Shown here piece after piece: positions 10,986 through 22,103 of a stretch of 64,000 nucleotides of DNA. The stretch comes from Talinum fruticosum (taxonomy: Eukaryota > Streptophyta > Magnoliopsida > Caryophyllales > Talinaceae): contig JAITYX010000032.1 of the NCBI GenBank assembly GCA_021018815.1, forward strand, positions 6,599,501 to 6,663,500, written 5' to 3'. Position 1 is the stretch's first letter. Every line of letters starts with the position of its first letter. The position numbers and the translations under genes are program-made. A model generated the notes under the pieces. It was given only the letters and a program-made list of their open reading frames with translations. It had not been told where the DNA came from and did no database searches.

Positions 10986-11085
10986 GTTGTTACTACCAAG
11001 TGCCCAGAAAGGCGGGAAATCAAGGGGAGGAGAGAGACAGAGAGAGGGAGGGAGGGAGAGCTTGAAGAGGAACCCAAAGAAAGAA

Positions 11086-14000
11086 ATGTCTGCCAACGTT
11101 ATAGTCCTCGACAATGGCGGCGGCTACATAAAGATCGGTATCGGCGGCGAGCGAGACCCCACAGCCATCGTCCCCAACTGCACCGCCCGTCCGAGCTCCC
11201 TCTCCGCCGCTTCCGGCGGCGCCTCCGGCAAAAAGTTCCTTATTGCCGACGAGATTACCGGCGCCGACCCCACCGCCCTCTCTCTCCGTCGCCCCTACGA
11301 CAGGGGCTACCTCATCAACCCAGACCTCCAACGCGACATCTGGGCACACCTCTTTCGCTCCCTAAACCTCTCCTCCGACCTCTCTTCCTCCTCTCTCCTC
11401 CTCACCCAACCCCTTTTCGCGCTTTCCTTCGCCTCCGTTCGCCGCCCCCTCTTTGAGCTCGTCTTCGAGGACTTCAATTTCCGATCTTTCTATGTCTCCG
11501 ATTCTCCCTCCTTGGTTCATCTTTACGAGGCTAGTCGGAACCCTAATGGGGTTGTGTCAAAAACCCAGTGTAGTCTTGTTGTCGATTGTGGGTTTTCCTT
11601 CACCCATTGCGCCCCGGTTTTCCAGAATTTTACGCTGAATTATGGGGTCAAGAGGCTCGATTTGGGTGGCAAGGCGCTCACTAATTACTTGAAAGAGTTG
11701 GTTTCGTATCGGGCGATTAATGTAATGGATGAGACTTTGATTATCGATGATGTTAAGGAGAAACTCTGCTTTGTTTCGCTTGATGTTCCCCGTGATTTGC
11801 AGATTGCCAGGTAAGTTTTTGAAGCAGTGTGCATTTGTTATTTGAATGCTTTAATGTCCCCTCTCCCTCTTTACATGGTGGAAAGAGAGAAAATTTCAGT
11901 GGTTTGATTGATTATTTGGTTGGACGAAGTCTGAAAAGGCCAGAAGATTGCCTTTTATCACGTTTGTTTTTAGTTTGGTAAGTAATTGAAGTATTTTGCT
12001 TGATGATGATTTAGTAAATTTCTCTCTCAAACCCAGAATAAAAGTGTGTAACAAGTGCAGAATGAGTTCGAAGAAAGGATGAAGTTTGTGGTAGTTGGTC
12101 AACATAGCCAAACAAGCAGCATGTTTACTAGTTGAATTTCTGATTGATTTGATGTTTTGAGGTCTGTGGTTGTTGATGAAAGATAGTGAAGTGATGCAGC
12201 TGGCTAGTGGTAGCAAATTTCATTGTCTGATAAGATAATTTCTGGGACTTTTACTTGCTACACTACATATATTAGTAAGTTGTGTGTGTTGAGGGGGAGG
12301 GGTGGTATATGTCTATGCATTGATGCGTTTCAGGTTTACGGACTTATGGCTGGCTTCTGCCCCCTCTCAAGGTGTTAGTATATGGGTTTTGTACCTGAAT
12401 TTTGTTAGTTTGAGATGCTTGCCAAATTTATTGGAAACTTGACATTAAGGAACTTCGATCCAATATGCATACACTTATACCAAGCTAAACAACATCTATC
12501 TAGAATTTAGGCATATTTGCATGGCACCTTTCCTCTCTGGAAGTACCCTTTTTCTACTTCCTTGTTCTACAGCTGGTTACTAGGGTATCTTGTTGCTGTT
12601 GAATGTTTTGTTGTTAGCTTTATTTCAATCCATCCAGTTAGTTTTCCATTGTTTAGGGTGAGCATGTTCAAGTTGCCTTGGGACTTATGTAGCCTTAGTT
12701 TTAAAAGTTGCAAGGCACCATTGAGGCACAAAGGGTGTCTATGTTGAGGCACAAGGTGCAAGGCAAAGGCACATGCACCAGGGATGTGATGCCCATTTTT
12801 TGCTAGAAGCTTTTTGAAATATATGGAGGTGCATTTGAAATATCCTAGAGATTTTGCGGTAAGGTGGGCATTGCCTCTCTAGACCCAAAATGAAGTCAGT
12901 ATACATGATTTCCGGAGAATTCGGGAAAAGTTTCTAATAGTTCACATATGGTGACTTACAGAGTATATGCTCCTCTTGACTCCTCCATTTGGGTTATTAA
13001 GGTCATTCTAAATTGATAAGAGTATATTATGCATATTGTGATGCCTTTTCTTGGGAATTTTAGAATCACATTTCGAATTCTGCAAGATGTTGTGAACAAC
13101 ATAGACAATAATGGTGTCGAAGAAGCCACTATGTTCGTATTTGGGGGATATTTTGATCATCCTAAGAGATTTTGGAGGCAGAGTGAGGAGAATCTTTCAG
13201 GATATCTGTAATTGATGGGTACTCTACAGTATACATGGTGTTCAGGATTTTGGAAGAAACATCTGAGTAGTTGTCATCTGGTCGCTATGGCTCTTTCCAG
13301 CCTCAAATATTTTAAATTGGCTCTCGACAATTGTTTGTAGTTTATATGGGGTGATGTTCATCATCATAAGAACCTTTGTCTGGTCATTCTAGGATCACGA
13401 TTTAAAAATGTACAAGATGGCATCAATAAACCTATTGCGCTTGTAGAAGTTTTCTGGGAAGCTACTTAAAACATCTCAAAATGTTTTGGTAATACTGTAG
13501 TAGAGTGATTGGATCCCTGCGGCCACCAAATAAGAGGACTATGAAGCACAATTTTTGGCATCTTGTGAAGAATTTTCAATGAGTTACCTAATGGGGATAT
13601 GTGTTCCTTCTAACACCTCTATATTCTTTAGGGTGTTTTAGGACCATTGTTGACATTTGAGAGTATATTGTTTACCATGATCATGCCCTTTTTTAGCTCT
13701 TTGTAATCATGCTTCAAATCTACAAGATGGTGCCAAGTGCCAACAGATTCATTACACGTATCTAAATTGTTCAGGGGATTTTTATGATGTTCTGAAAGGT
13801 TAGGAAAAGGGTTATGAAAGCCTTTCAAGACCCCCTCAATAAGAAGCCTGCTATACGGGGGTATTTTAGAACCTCTCAATGTGTGGTTAAGCGGCTTTCG
13901 AAATTCATGCTCTAAAAGTTATAACAGTGCCAACAAAAAATTTATGCCCATGCAAATTCTTTAGAATGATATATAGAACATACCAAGAGATTTTAGAGGC

Positions 14001-17000
14001 AGAGTGGGCACAACCTCTTTGGACGTCCAAAATGAAGGTTATTGTACATGGTTTTTGGGATTTAGGAGAAATATTCCAGTAGTCGTCAAAAGGTGATTGT
14101 CTACATATTGTAATTTCTTCAAATGCTCAGAATCATTTTAGGAACACTATAGAAAGTTTAGAGTATATTTTATATCATCATACTGCTCGTTGGAAATTTT
14201 TAGAATAAAGTTCTAAAACCTACAAGATATTGCCAATAAGATGTACAGAGATGGTGGCAATTAAGCCATTGAACTTATTCAAATTCTGTACTGAGATAAT
14301 TTGTATATCCTTATGATGTGTTTGCTTGGATGTAATCAACCTTGTAATGTAAACAAATTTGTAATTGCTTTTCATTACTATATTCATCATATAAGAGTAT
14401 TGCAATGAAAAAAATTATTATATAATCATGATTACTACAAACTATGTAATCATGATTGCATTATAAGAATGATTGATTTACATTGCCAGTGCATTACTTC
14501 CAACCAAACGCATGTTAGAGTTTGGAGGTAGAGTGAGGAGAGCCATTCATGACCTGTAGAAAGTGAAAGCTATTACTCATTGAACTTATGTAAAACATCC
14601 TAATATATTTAGGAGATGGAACAGGCACAACCTCAGAATGAAGGCTCTTGTCAATGAATATTTGAGATTTTGGGAAAGCATTTTTATATTTGATGAAATT
14701 GTGAGTATATGATCTTCTTTAACTTACCCTGATATCATCCATTATCACAAAGCCACTAGCCTCCAAATTCTCATTTCAAAATTCCTATTTCATGTTTCCT
14801 TTAAGCCATGTAGCATATTGAAATTGTGCAGTGGTGTATTTAGAATGTCATAGGACATTTAAAACATAGAGTCAATTTTCAGGAAATCTTTGGGCTGTAG
14901 TCTGATGGTAACTATGTGATCCTTTTGACCCCTAAAGATGTTTTAGGACCATTGTTGACGATTGCGAATGTAATGTGCCCCAGCCTTGCGCAACTGCCCA
15001 ATTTTCGTCATTGTGGTTACACAATGGTGCTATTAAATTTATTATGCACATTTAAACAGTTCCGGGGCTTAACTAGGATATCATTTGAAAAATTCAAGGA
15101 TAGACTGGTGAGAACCTTCTAGGCCTCCAAATTGAAGGATACCATGCACAGTTTTTGATGTATTATGAAATGGCGTTTTGGCATTTCTTTTTGAAATCTT
15201 CAGTATGGTGCTAATGAATTTATTATGCTCATTAATATTGTTTAAAAGGATGCTTAAAGTATACTAAGAGAGTTTCAGGGTAGATTGAGCCAACAACCCA
15301 CTCAGGACCCCAAATGAATGCTATTCCTTATGACCTCACTAAATATTTTAGGATACTGTGACTCCTGATACATCATAGTGTACTCTCCATCATCATAAAG
15401 CTGGTTTTTGGGCCTTGGAATCATGTTTCAAAATGCCTACCGGATGGTGCTACTAAAGCCATGATGTATGTTCAAATTGTTTAGGGAGATACCTAAAGCA
15501 TTCTAGGACATGTAAGTGATGGATGATTCGAGCCTTTTAGGATCATCAAAATGAAGCTCGTACATGAGTTCCACAATTTTTGGAAGATGTTAAGGGGTTG
15601 TCAAATGGTGACTATGTGCTTTTGACCACTGAAAATGTATAGGACCATTATTGACTACTGGGGAGTGTATTGTGTACCATCCTCGTGCCTATTTTTCTCC
15701 ATTTTGGTTTGAAGCTTAAATGTACAAGATAGTGTTATTGAAGTTATTATGGACATTTAAATTTTTTAGGGGATTCAGAATGTCCTAAAAAATTTTGGGG
15801 ATGAGGTGATTAGATTTTTATGGACCTCCAAATTGGAGGCTACTATACACATTTTTCATTTTTTTTGATAAATAGGGCCATGGGCTCTTGCTCTCCTCTC
15901 AAACATTTTTGAGGGTTTTAAGATGATGTTAAACTGTTTAGAGTTTATCGTTTAAGACCTGTTTATAGGGGTTTTGTCATCATGCTGAAAAGATCTTCAA
16001 TGGTTGAGTACATATTTTGGTAGTTGTCCATGGTTGAGTCTATGCTCTGGTAATTGTACGACAGACTAAAACCACTTTTAGTTGTTTAGAGTGTGTTGTC
16101 CATCATCATAATGGCAATATTTGGGCTTTTGGATCATGTTTTAAAATCTACAAGATAGTGGTAATAAAGTGACTACTCATATTGAAATTGTTGACGGAAA
16201 TATTAGAATATCTTAGAACATTTAGGCGATAGAGTGGTTGGTTGGAGCCTTTTAGGCCTGCAAAATGAAGGTTATTATATGAGTTTCACAATTTCCAGGA
16301 AAATGTATGAGTGTTCAAGTGGTGACTGTGTGCTTCTTTCCTAAAGAAGGTGTAGGGTGTTTTGGTACTTTATTAACCCCTTTTTCATTCTCACACTTAA
16401 GATATCAATGAGACATGGGAGGGACGCTCTCATACCTCAGCTTGAGGTGCAGGATTCATTGAGCCTCAGCAAAATGCATTGCCTTAGGAAGCTGAGGTGA
16501 TGAAGTTTGAGCCTTGCGCCTCTGTGAGTCTTCGAGGTGCTCTTCTTAAAACTAAGTATATGATGTGGCTTTTGACATTATGGTTTTCAGGAAACATGGG
16601 AGGGACAATCTTTTCAAGAGCACATATGTCCTTCCGGATGGTATCACTTATACGAAAGGATTTGTCAAAGACATGGAAGAAGCACGTAGATATCGTGCTC
16701 TTTATGATGGAGCGCCCAACCTCTCAACCAGCAGGGAGGATATAGATCAGCCAGAAGATGCAGACAAGGCACAGGACAGAAAAAGGATTGATTTAACAAA
16801 AAATGTGTGCAAATATTGAGTTCCCTGTCTTCTTCCTGGTTCTTCATACTTTATTGTATAGTGTTTAATCTGCTGTCGTGTTTTATAATGTCTATTTTGT
16901 GGTTGCAGGAGTTTAACTTGACAAATGAGCGCTTCCTTGTGCCAGAAATGATATTCCGTCCTGCTGACTTAGGTCTATTTATCTTTATTCACTTCAAAAT

Positions 17001-18386
17001 AACTGTGTAAAAGTTTGCTCTCTTCAACTACTCCCGGAGTGCATTGCCCCTATAGATTCTTCTGGAATCATTTGTAGAGTCAATCTTTCCCCCTTTTGGT
17101 GAAGAGTTGACAGATAAATGAACTAATTATCACTGATCTAAGGAGACATAATGAAATTATCAAATTTTGCTGTTGCTTATGCAATTGGTGTTCCTATATT
17201 TGCTATAGAGGGTAGAATAGATTTGGCTCTTAAACTTGTGACACTATTGTAGGTATGTTGTATCTGTTGTTTCAAGTTAGCCACAATGTGGAATAGATAA
17301 GCTTAAGGTTAACTTTTCGTGTAGAAGTTAACTTGATAGGTACCTAACCCAATTGGATGGCATTCTCTGTGGCTGTCATGCTTCTTTAGGAATTCTTTGG
17401 TGCATTATGAAAGATTGCAGTTATTAGGATTCAGAATTGCTTGTATTTGCGGTGCATGGATCATCATGAGCATGTCACACACCAAAAAATTAAAAAATGG
17501 AAAAAAGAAGAGGAAAAAAATCCATGAATGAAATAATCTTATGTTGTCAGTACATATTGTGGTTGCTTCATTTGCAGTGGAGACTTTGAATTGATTCCTT
17601 GCTGATTCATTTCAATTAGCACGTGCTTGTAGTGTCTATATTGTTGATATTATGTACTGAAGCTTCACAACTCAATTTGTTCCAGTATGCTGCCTTAGTG
17701 TGTGTAGGTTCTGGGGATTTAACTGTACAAAGAAACTGATTTCAAATTGTTTGTGCAGGAATGAATGAAGCTGGGCTAGCAGAGTGCATTGTTCGCGCAG
17801 TGAACTCATGTCATCCTCTTCTCCAACCTGTATTATATGAAAGGTGTTGTGTTGAGTTCTTTTATGTACTTGTCAAGTGCAGTTTTTTATCTAGCACATA
17901 AATTTTACTTTTTATCATACTTCCAGGTTTCAACTTTGTTTTTGCAATACTGTTGTGCAGCATCATTTTGACAGGTGGAAGCACATTATTCCCTCATTTT
18001 GCTGAGAGATTGTAAGCTCCCGTTTCTGATTGATACCAAAAAAATCAAAATTAGTTGAATTTAATCAAGTTACATTCAAGTTTTCTGTTTGCATTTGATG
18101 CAGAGAAAAAGAGCTCCGGCCTCTGGTCCCTGATGATTTCCAAGTGAAGATAACTGCTCAGGAAGAGTAATTTTCTTCTTCTTCTTTTTCTCGAAAGCAA
18201 TATTTCTAGGGAATTAAAGCTTTGTGCACTGATCTGATTTAGCATGTCTTATGCAGTCCAGTAAGAGGTGTTTGGCGTGGTGGTTCACTTCTGGCATCAA
18301 GTCCTGATTTTGAGACGATGTGCACCACAAAAGCTGAATATGAAGAGCAAGGATCTGCACGTTGCAGCAAAAGATTCTTCCAATGA
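11086..18386 (+). CDS. ARP6: Actin-related protein 6 (SWR1 chromatin-remodelling complex subunit)
   Basis: Seven exons: 11086-11810, 16591-16804, 16909-16972, 17759-17843, 17961-18011, 18104-18166, 18257-18386. All borders are GT-AG and phases agree, giving 443 residues (Arabidopsis ARP6 is 421). The protein starts MSANVIVLDNGGGYIKIG, has the actin phosphate loops (DNGGG near the N-terminus and VVDCGFSFTH near residue 165), FTLNYGVKRLDLGGKA, the nucleotide motif ILTGGSTLFP, and ends with WRGGSLLASS and a basic tail. ARP6 is a core subunit of the SWR1 complex that deposits H2A.Z in nuclear chromatin; in Arabidopsis it is needed for FLC expression and temperature responses. The ATG at 10987 is in frame but upstream of the family start, so 11086 was chosen. 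Intron 1 is unusually long (4.8 kb) and contains a large repeat insertion. Confidence 0.95.
12693..16556. mobile_element. 3.9 kb inverted-repeat-bounded insertion of decayed tandem repeats in ARP6 intron 1
   Basis: The left end reads CTTAGTTTTAAAAG and then gcaaggcacc..gaggcacaaagg. The right end, read on the other strand, is CTTAGTTTTAAGAAG and then gcacctcga..gaggcgcaagg. Between them, from about 13030 to 16400, a unit of roughly 300 bases recurs in diverged form. The marker (t/c)acaagatggtgccaat, or a close variant, is seen near 13081, 13411, 13721, 14221, 15019, 15204, 15439, 15722 and 16149, and the phrase aggaccattgttgac near 13640, 14944 and 15641. No transposase frame was seen. The right end lies 34 bases from the exon 2 acceptor, yet the splice site is intact. 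Confidence 0.7.
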
Positions 18387-18930
18387 AGTTTTGGCTGTGG
18401 AAGGTATGCTAATATTGAATGATTTATTCTCCCATGTCGACAATTTTTCTAACTTAGCTAAGATGCTTTTAGTTCAACAGCTGAACAGCAAGTTTATTGC
18501 TTATTTCAATTCATTTTCCTTCTTTTTAGTGTCATTTCAAAAACTCTGGACTTCTAAAACCTATTTTCGACATCTTTTGTAAGACTCTTGCTAGGGGTTA
18601 TCCTGCAGTCTGCATACACCTTGGTTTTCCTAGTTCTCCGCTTATCTATGCTGGAGGGTTGATTGTGGCGGTTGTAGCTGAACAACAGCTACTAGTTGCT
18701 TGGAAGTTGTGGCAAATTCTGGAGTTAAAGGTGGCCCCGAGTTAGCTCTTCTCTCACTTCCAAAAGTTTGGGTTGTCCAACTTCAATGATCCTTGATGTG
18801 GAAGCTGAGAGATGGTTTTGAATTTGACAAGGATGAGCTGCCTGAGAGAATATCAGCTTCCAAGTGAACCCACCCGCCCCGACTAAGCAACATTACTCAA
18901 CCGGGACTAAGCAACATTTTATGAGGTAAA
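18387..18930 (+). other. ARP6 3' flank with a possible gene-fragment relic
   Basis: After the ARP6 stop there is AT-rich, probably 3'-untranslated or spacer sequence. From about 18700 to 18867 one plus-strand frame reads SGVKGGPELALLSLPKVWVV, then a stop, then a frame ending FEFDKDELPERISASK-stop. It looks like a piece of an old coding region of unknown origin; I do not recognise the parent protein. Confidence 0.3.
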
Positions 18931-19140
18931 GAATGCAGAGAACCCAAAGGCTGAAACGTTTGCATCATTCAGGGCTTTATATTTGTTATGTTTTTGTCCC
19001 TTTTCTGCCCTGAATAGTGCATACGTATAATTTGGTTCTTAGTAATCCATTGTAAAATTTACCAAATTACTGCTCCGTCTAATTAATGGAAACCTCATAT
19101 TTTCATGCTGCCTACCCTGATTTTAAGATTTATTTTGATA
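18931..19140. repeat. Dispersed direct repeat, copy 1
   Basis: Shares about 140-200 bases with 23171-23370, including gggctttatatttg and cttttctgccctgaata. The two copies flank the coiled-coil gene in the same orientation. Confidence 0.65.
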
Positions 19141-19380
19141 GATTCTCCATTGTGGAAAAAAAGCCCCAACAAAACACAGTAAATACCCCCACAGGTAATA
19201 ACCTAATGTGATTTATGGGTCAAAACTGAAAATATTTCTTGTGTGGAAATGGAATCAGATTGCCCTCTCTGTGCATCAAGGCACGCCTGGTTGGCTGAAT
19301 GAAGGGTCACTAATTGGAATCCCAGACTTGGTTGAAGTAAGAGATCAATAAGGGTTTAAGCCAACCGCTGCAAGCGAGGG

Positions 19381-19556
19381 CTTAGTTCTTTGCAGCATTG
19401 AATCAGTATGAAAACACTGGGAAAAACTCGAGCCAAATAGGGGCTTATTTCTTTACAGCATGGAATCAGTACGATAGCACGAAGGCAAACTCGAGCCTAT
19501 TAGTTCTTTACAGCATGCAGTATGAAAGCACCAATGCAAACTTAATAGGGAAAGTT
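19381..19556. repeat. Three-copy tandem repeat of ~60 bp
   Basis: Units begin cttagttctttgcagcattg, cttatttctttacagcatgg and tagttctttacagcatgcag. Each contains aatcagta(t/c)ga and aactcgagcc or a diverged form. Noncoding. Confidence 0.75.
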
Positions 19557-20453
19557 GTCACTTGACAAAAGCAGAGGTATCCCTGATACTTGCAAACTTA
19601 TTAAGGCATGGGCATGGCCGCATAGTTGCAGCTTAAGGATAATGTTTGGAGAAAAAGAAAGGGGGAAAAGAGAAGTTATTTTAAGCTTTTGACAAGCTAT
19701 CTACCTACTTGGTGACATCTCATGATATTTGCTAAATTGGTCAAAGATAACGTACTTTGGCCGTCATTATCTCGTACAATTCATCGATTTTTGGATGTAG
19801 AAAATTAATATATTTGACAATTATTAGAATATTATTTCAAATTACTATCTTTAGAATTTCAAAAATTTTCTCTTACATTGATAAGACGAACCTATTCGTT
19901 TCAACAACTGACACTAATAGTAAGTGACGTGTATAAATTTATGCACAGGTGTAGCCAAGAGCAATAAGCAGTTGCCACTTAGTTGCAAACGAAACGGTAC
20001 GCTAATGCACTTAAATGGTGAAAGGAACAAACCCAAATTTTTGCAAATAATTATGAAACAGGGGGAGCATCTGTCAGGAAAATTCCATTGATGGACTTAT
20101 TCCCACGAAGAACATCATTTAAACTCATGTGAGCAAAACTCGATGCTCAAAAAGCTTTTCACTTCTGACAAAGTCAATCTGAGGTCATATATAAGTAATA
20201 AGCAATGGGTGGGACTAACAATCATTCTTCCCAAAAAAGGTCTAACCTCAAAACAAACGGTAAAAGAAATCTTCAAAAATAGTAGAGTACTAGTACAAGC
20301 TACCAACAAAGGTTAGGATTCATATACTTCTCCACGCTGCTCTTCTGGTGGCATGGATATTTTGATGCGGCACCACCAGAAAAATTCTCAGCAACCAAAG
20401 CTGCAATTGTTTGTTGGGGTGTCATATCAGCTAGTGAGGGCTGGGCCGATCAC
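19557..20453. other. Intergenic, 3' side of the coiled-coil gene
   Basis: No gene seen. The final ~150 bases before 20454 are probably 3'-untranslated sequence or a further intron of the minus-strand gene, because a strong donor (GTAAGT) overlaps that gene's stop codon. Confidence 0.4.
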
Positions 20454-21742
20454 TTACAGAGAGGCATCTAACTTGGCATCCATCCTGTCAATTTCATCCA
20501 AAATGGAAACCCACTCTAGGTCTTGATGTCTTTTCATGATGGCCTTGATTACAATTTCCATCTTTTTCTTCAAAAGTTGTGCAGATCGAGCCTCCAATGC
20601 AGAAATCTTGTCTCTAAGGATGGTCACTTGTGAGCTTCGTTCCTTGAGATCCTCGTACAGAGAGGCAATGGATAGGCTAGCATATTTTAAGCGTGTTTCT
20701 TGCTCTTCATAGCTTGTCTGAGCAGCCCTTTTCAGCTCTTCCAATTGGCTCTCAAATGCGTTGGCTTGGTCTTTTAGCTGACTCTCTTGCTGTGAACACT
20801 TCATCTCTAGATTGTGCAGTCTCCCCAGCAAGTTGGCCTTCTCCTTCTGAAGTTTTTGAACTGTCTCTATCTGCTCTTCTGGAAGCTTATCAGTAATCTC
20901 TAGTTTGGGAGAGATTTGATTGGCATAAGATCTTTCCTCAGACAACCTCTTTTCAGCGGCCTCACGAAGAGCTTGCTCACTTAATAAAAGGGTATTGGCC
21001 TTTTCTCGAGCAGTCATCTCAAAGATGTGAGCCTGCACAAAGGAATTGAAGATGTTAAAGGTGAAAATTTTCCAACTCAGAAGCATAAAGAAAAAACTGA
21101 AAATTTGCCAACTCAGAAGCATAAGGAAAAAACTAAGGGTACCTGAGCCTTGTGGTAATCTGCCCAATGATATAATTCGTTGAGTCCCAAAACTAACAAC
21201 TCTTTATGGTCTTTGGGAGGAACAATCTCCTCACACCATTGATGGCATAGCGTTATACTACGCTCTGAAAAGGCATCGGTCAAACAATCTTCCCTTGTGA
21301 TTTCCCACTGAGGGATAAAGATAGCACCCTCAGACCTTGTTTCGAGCATAGGGTTGCCAACAATTTTACCCAATCTTTGCCTTACTTGTTCCTCAAGTGG
21401 GACCATTGAATCCACTGAGGCCGAGCAATTGCCTACTTGCAAACCTTCCAGGTTCAAAGGACCAACTGGAGGATGTGGATCAGATTGATGCTCAGATGTA
21501 CTGAAAATGGTCATTCCATTGGAGACAGTCTTCCTGGGCTCATTGAAGTTGGAGATATCGGCTTCCTGAACATTTTGGGCCTCCTCAATTTGCTGCCCAA
21601 TAACTTCAGAGTTCAACATTTCCCAAGCTTCAGCATGACACTCCTCCCCCTTCCTTTGTTCCTCAGCCACTTCTCTAATGACTTGCTCTAGGGTCTTCCG
21701 AAGTGCAGGTGTTTCCAATATGACGCTATTGGGGTCTTCCAT
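20454..21742 (-). CDS. Coiled-coil protein of unknown function, possibly transposon-derived
   Basis: Two exons, 21742-21143 and 21032-20454, joined in phase 0 with a 110-base GT-AG intron, give 392 residues. Residues 1-200 are acidic and of mixed composition, ending in a Trp/His-rich stretch (CHQWCEEIVPP, ELYHWADYHKAQ). From about residue 200 to the end it is a long Glu/Lys/Leu/Gln coiled coil (REAAEKRLSEE, KLQKEKANLLGRLHNLEMK). I do not recognise the family. The arrangement (Trp/His-rich segment, then DYHKAQ-like linker, then coiled coil) recalls gag-like proteins of plant retroelements, but this is inference. The stop codon overlaps a strong donor (CT-GTAAGTG), so another 3' exon is possible. 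The intron contains a ~38-base direct duplication. Confidence 0.55.
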
Positions 21743-21904
21743 TAGATCTTGACAAGAGTTTGCTGCAAGAAAAGAACAAGAATGGAGTAAGAAAGCCTAA
21801 ATTGAAAAGAACGAATTTGGTGATAAACGTATAAGTTGGGCTACATTTCAAGTTTGTCTCCACCTCAGCACACCACATGTCAAGATAACACCTTGGGGTA
21901 AATT

Positions 21905-22095
21905 ACCAACGTGAATCCTCTAGATAACAGTGAAGAGAACCCACCCATGAATTCAAGTGTTCCACCATATAATCAGGGGGACTGTTTAGGTTGATCTCTG
22001 AGTCTGCCTTGACTTCTTTGAAGTGTAATAGACCAAGACCATTTCTTAGTGGAGTTAGGCTTTTCCTGAAAGATTTGAGCCCCTCACAATCCTCT
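21905..22095 (-). other. Possible upstream exon of the coiled-coil gene
   Basis: A minus-strand frame without an ATG reads EDCEGLKSFRKSLTPLRNG... to CYLEDSRW, preceded by an AG (tgtacccag) and followed by a GTAATT donor-like site. Amino-acid composition is plausible for coding sequence. The phase does not join cleanly to the exon at 21742, so this may instead be a separate remnant. Confidence 0.3.
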
Positions 22096-22103
22096 GGGTA
22101 CAA

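Noticed and set aside
11020..11349. Minus-strand Gly/Ala/Val-rich frame of 109 codons
   Set aside because: Antisense of ARP6 exon 1, whose plus-strand frame is firmly identified.
13029..16400. Regularly recurring repeats suggestive of a CRISPR-like array
   Set aside because: Units are ~300 bases, strongly diverged, without conserved short repeats or unique spacers, and they lie in a plant intron bounded by inverted repeats.
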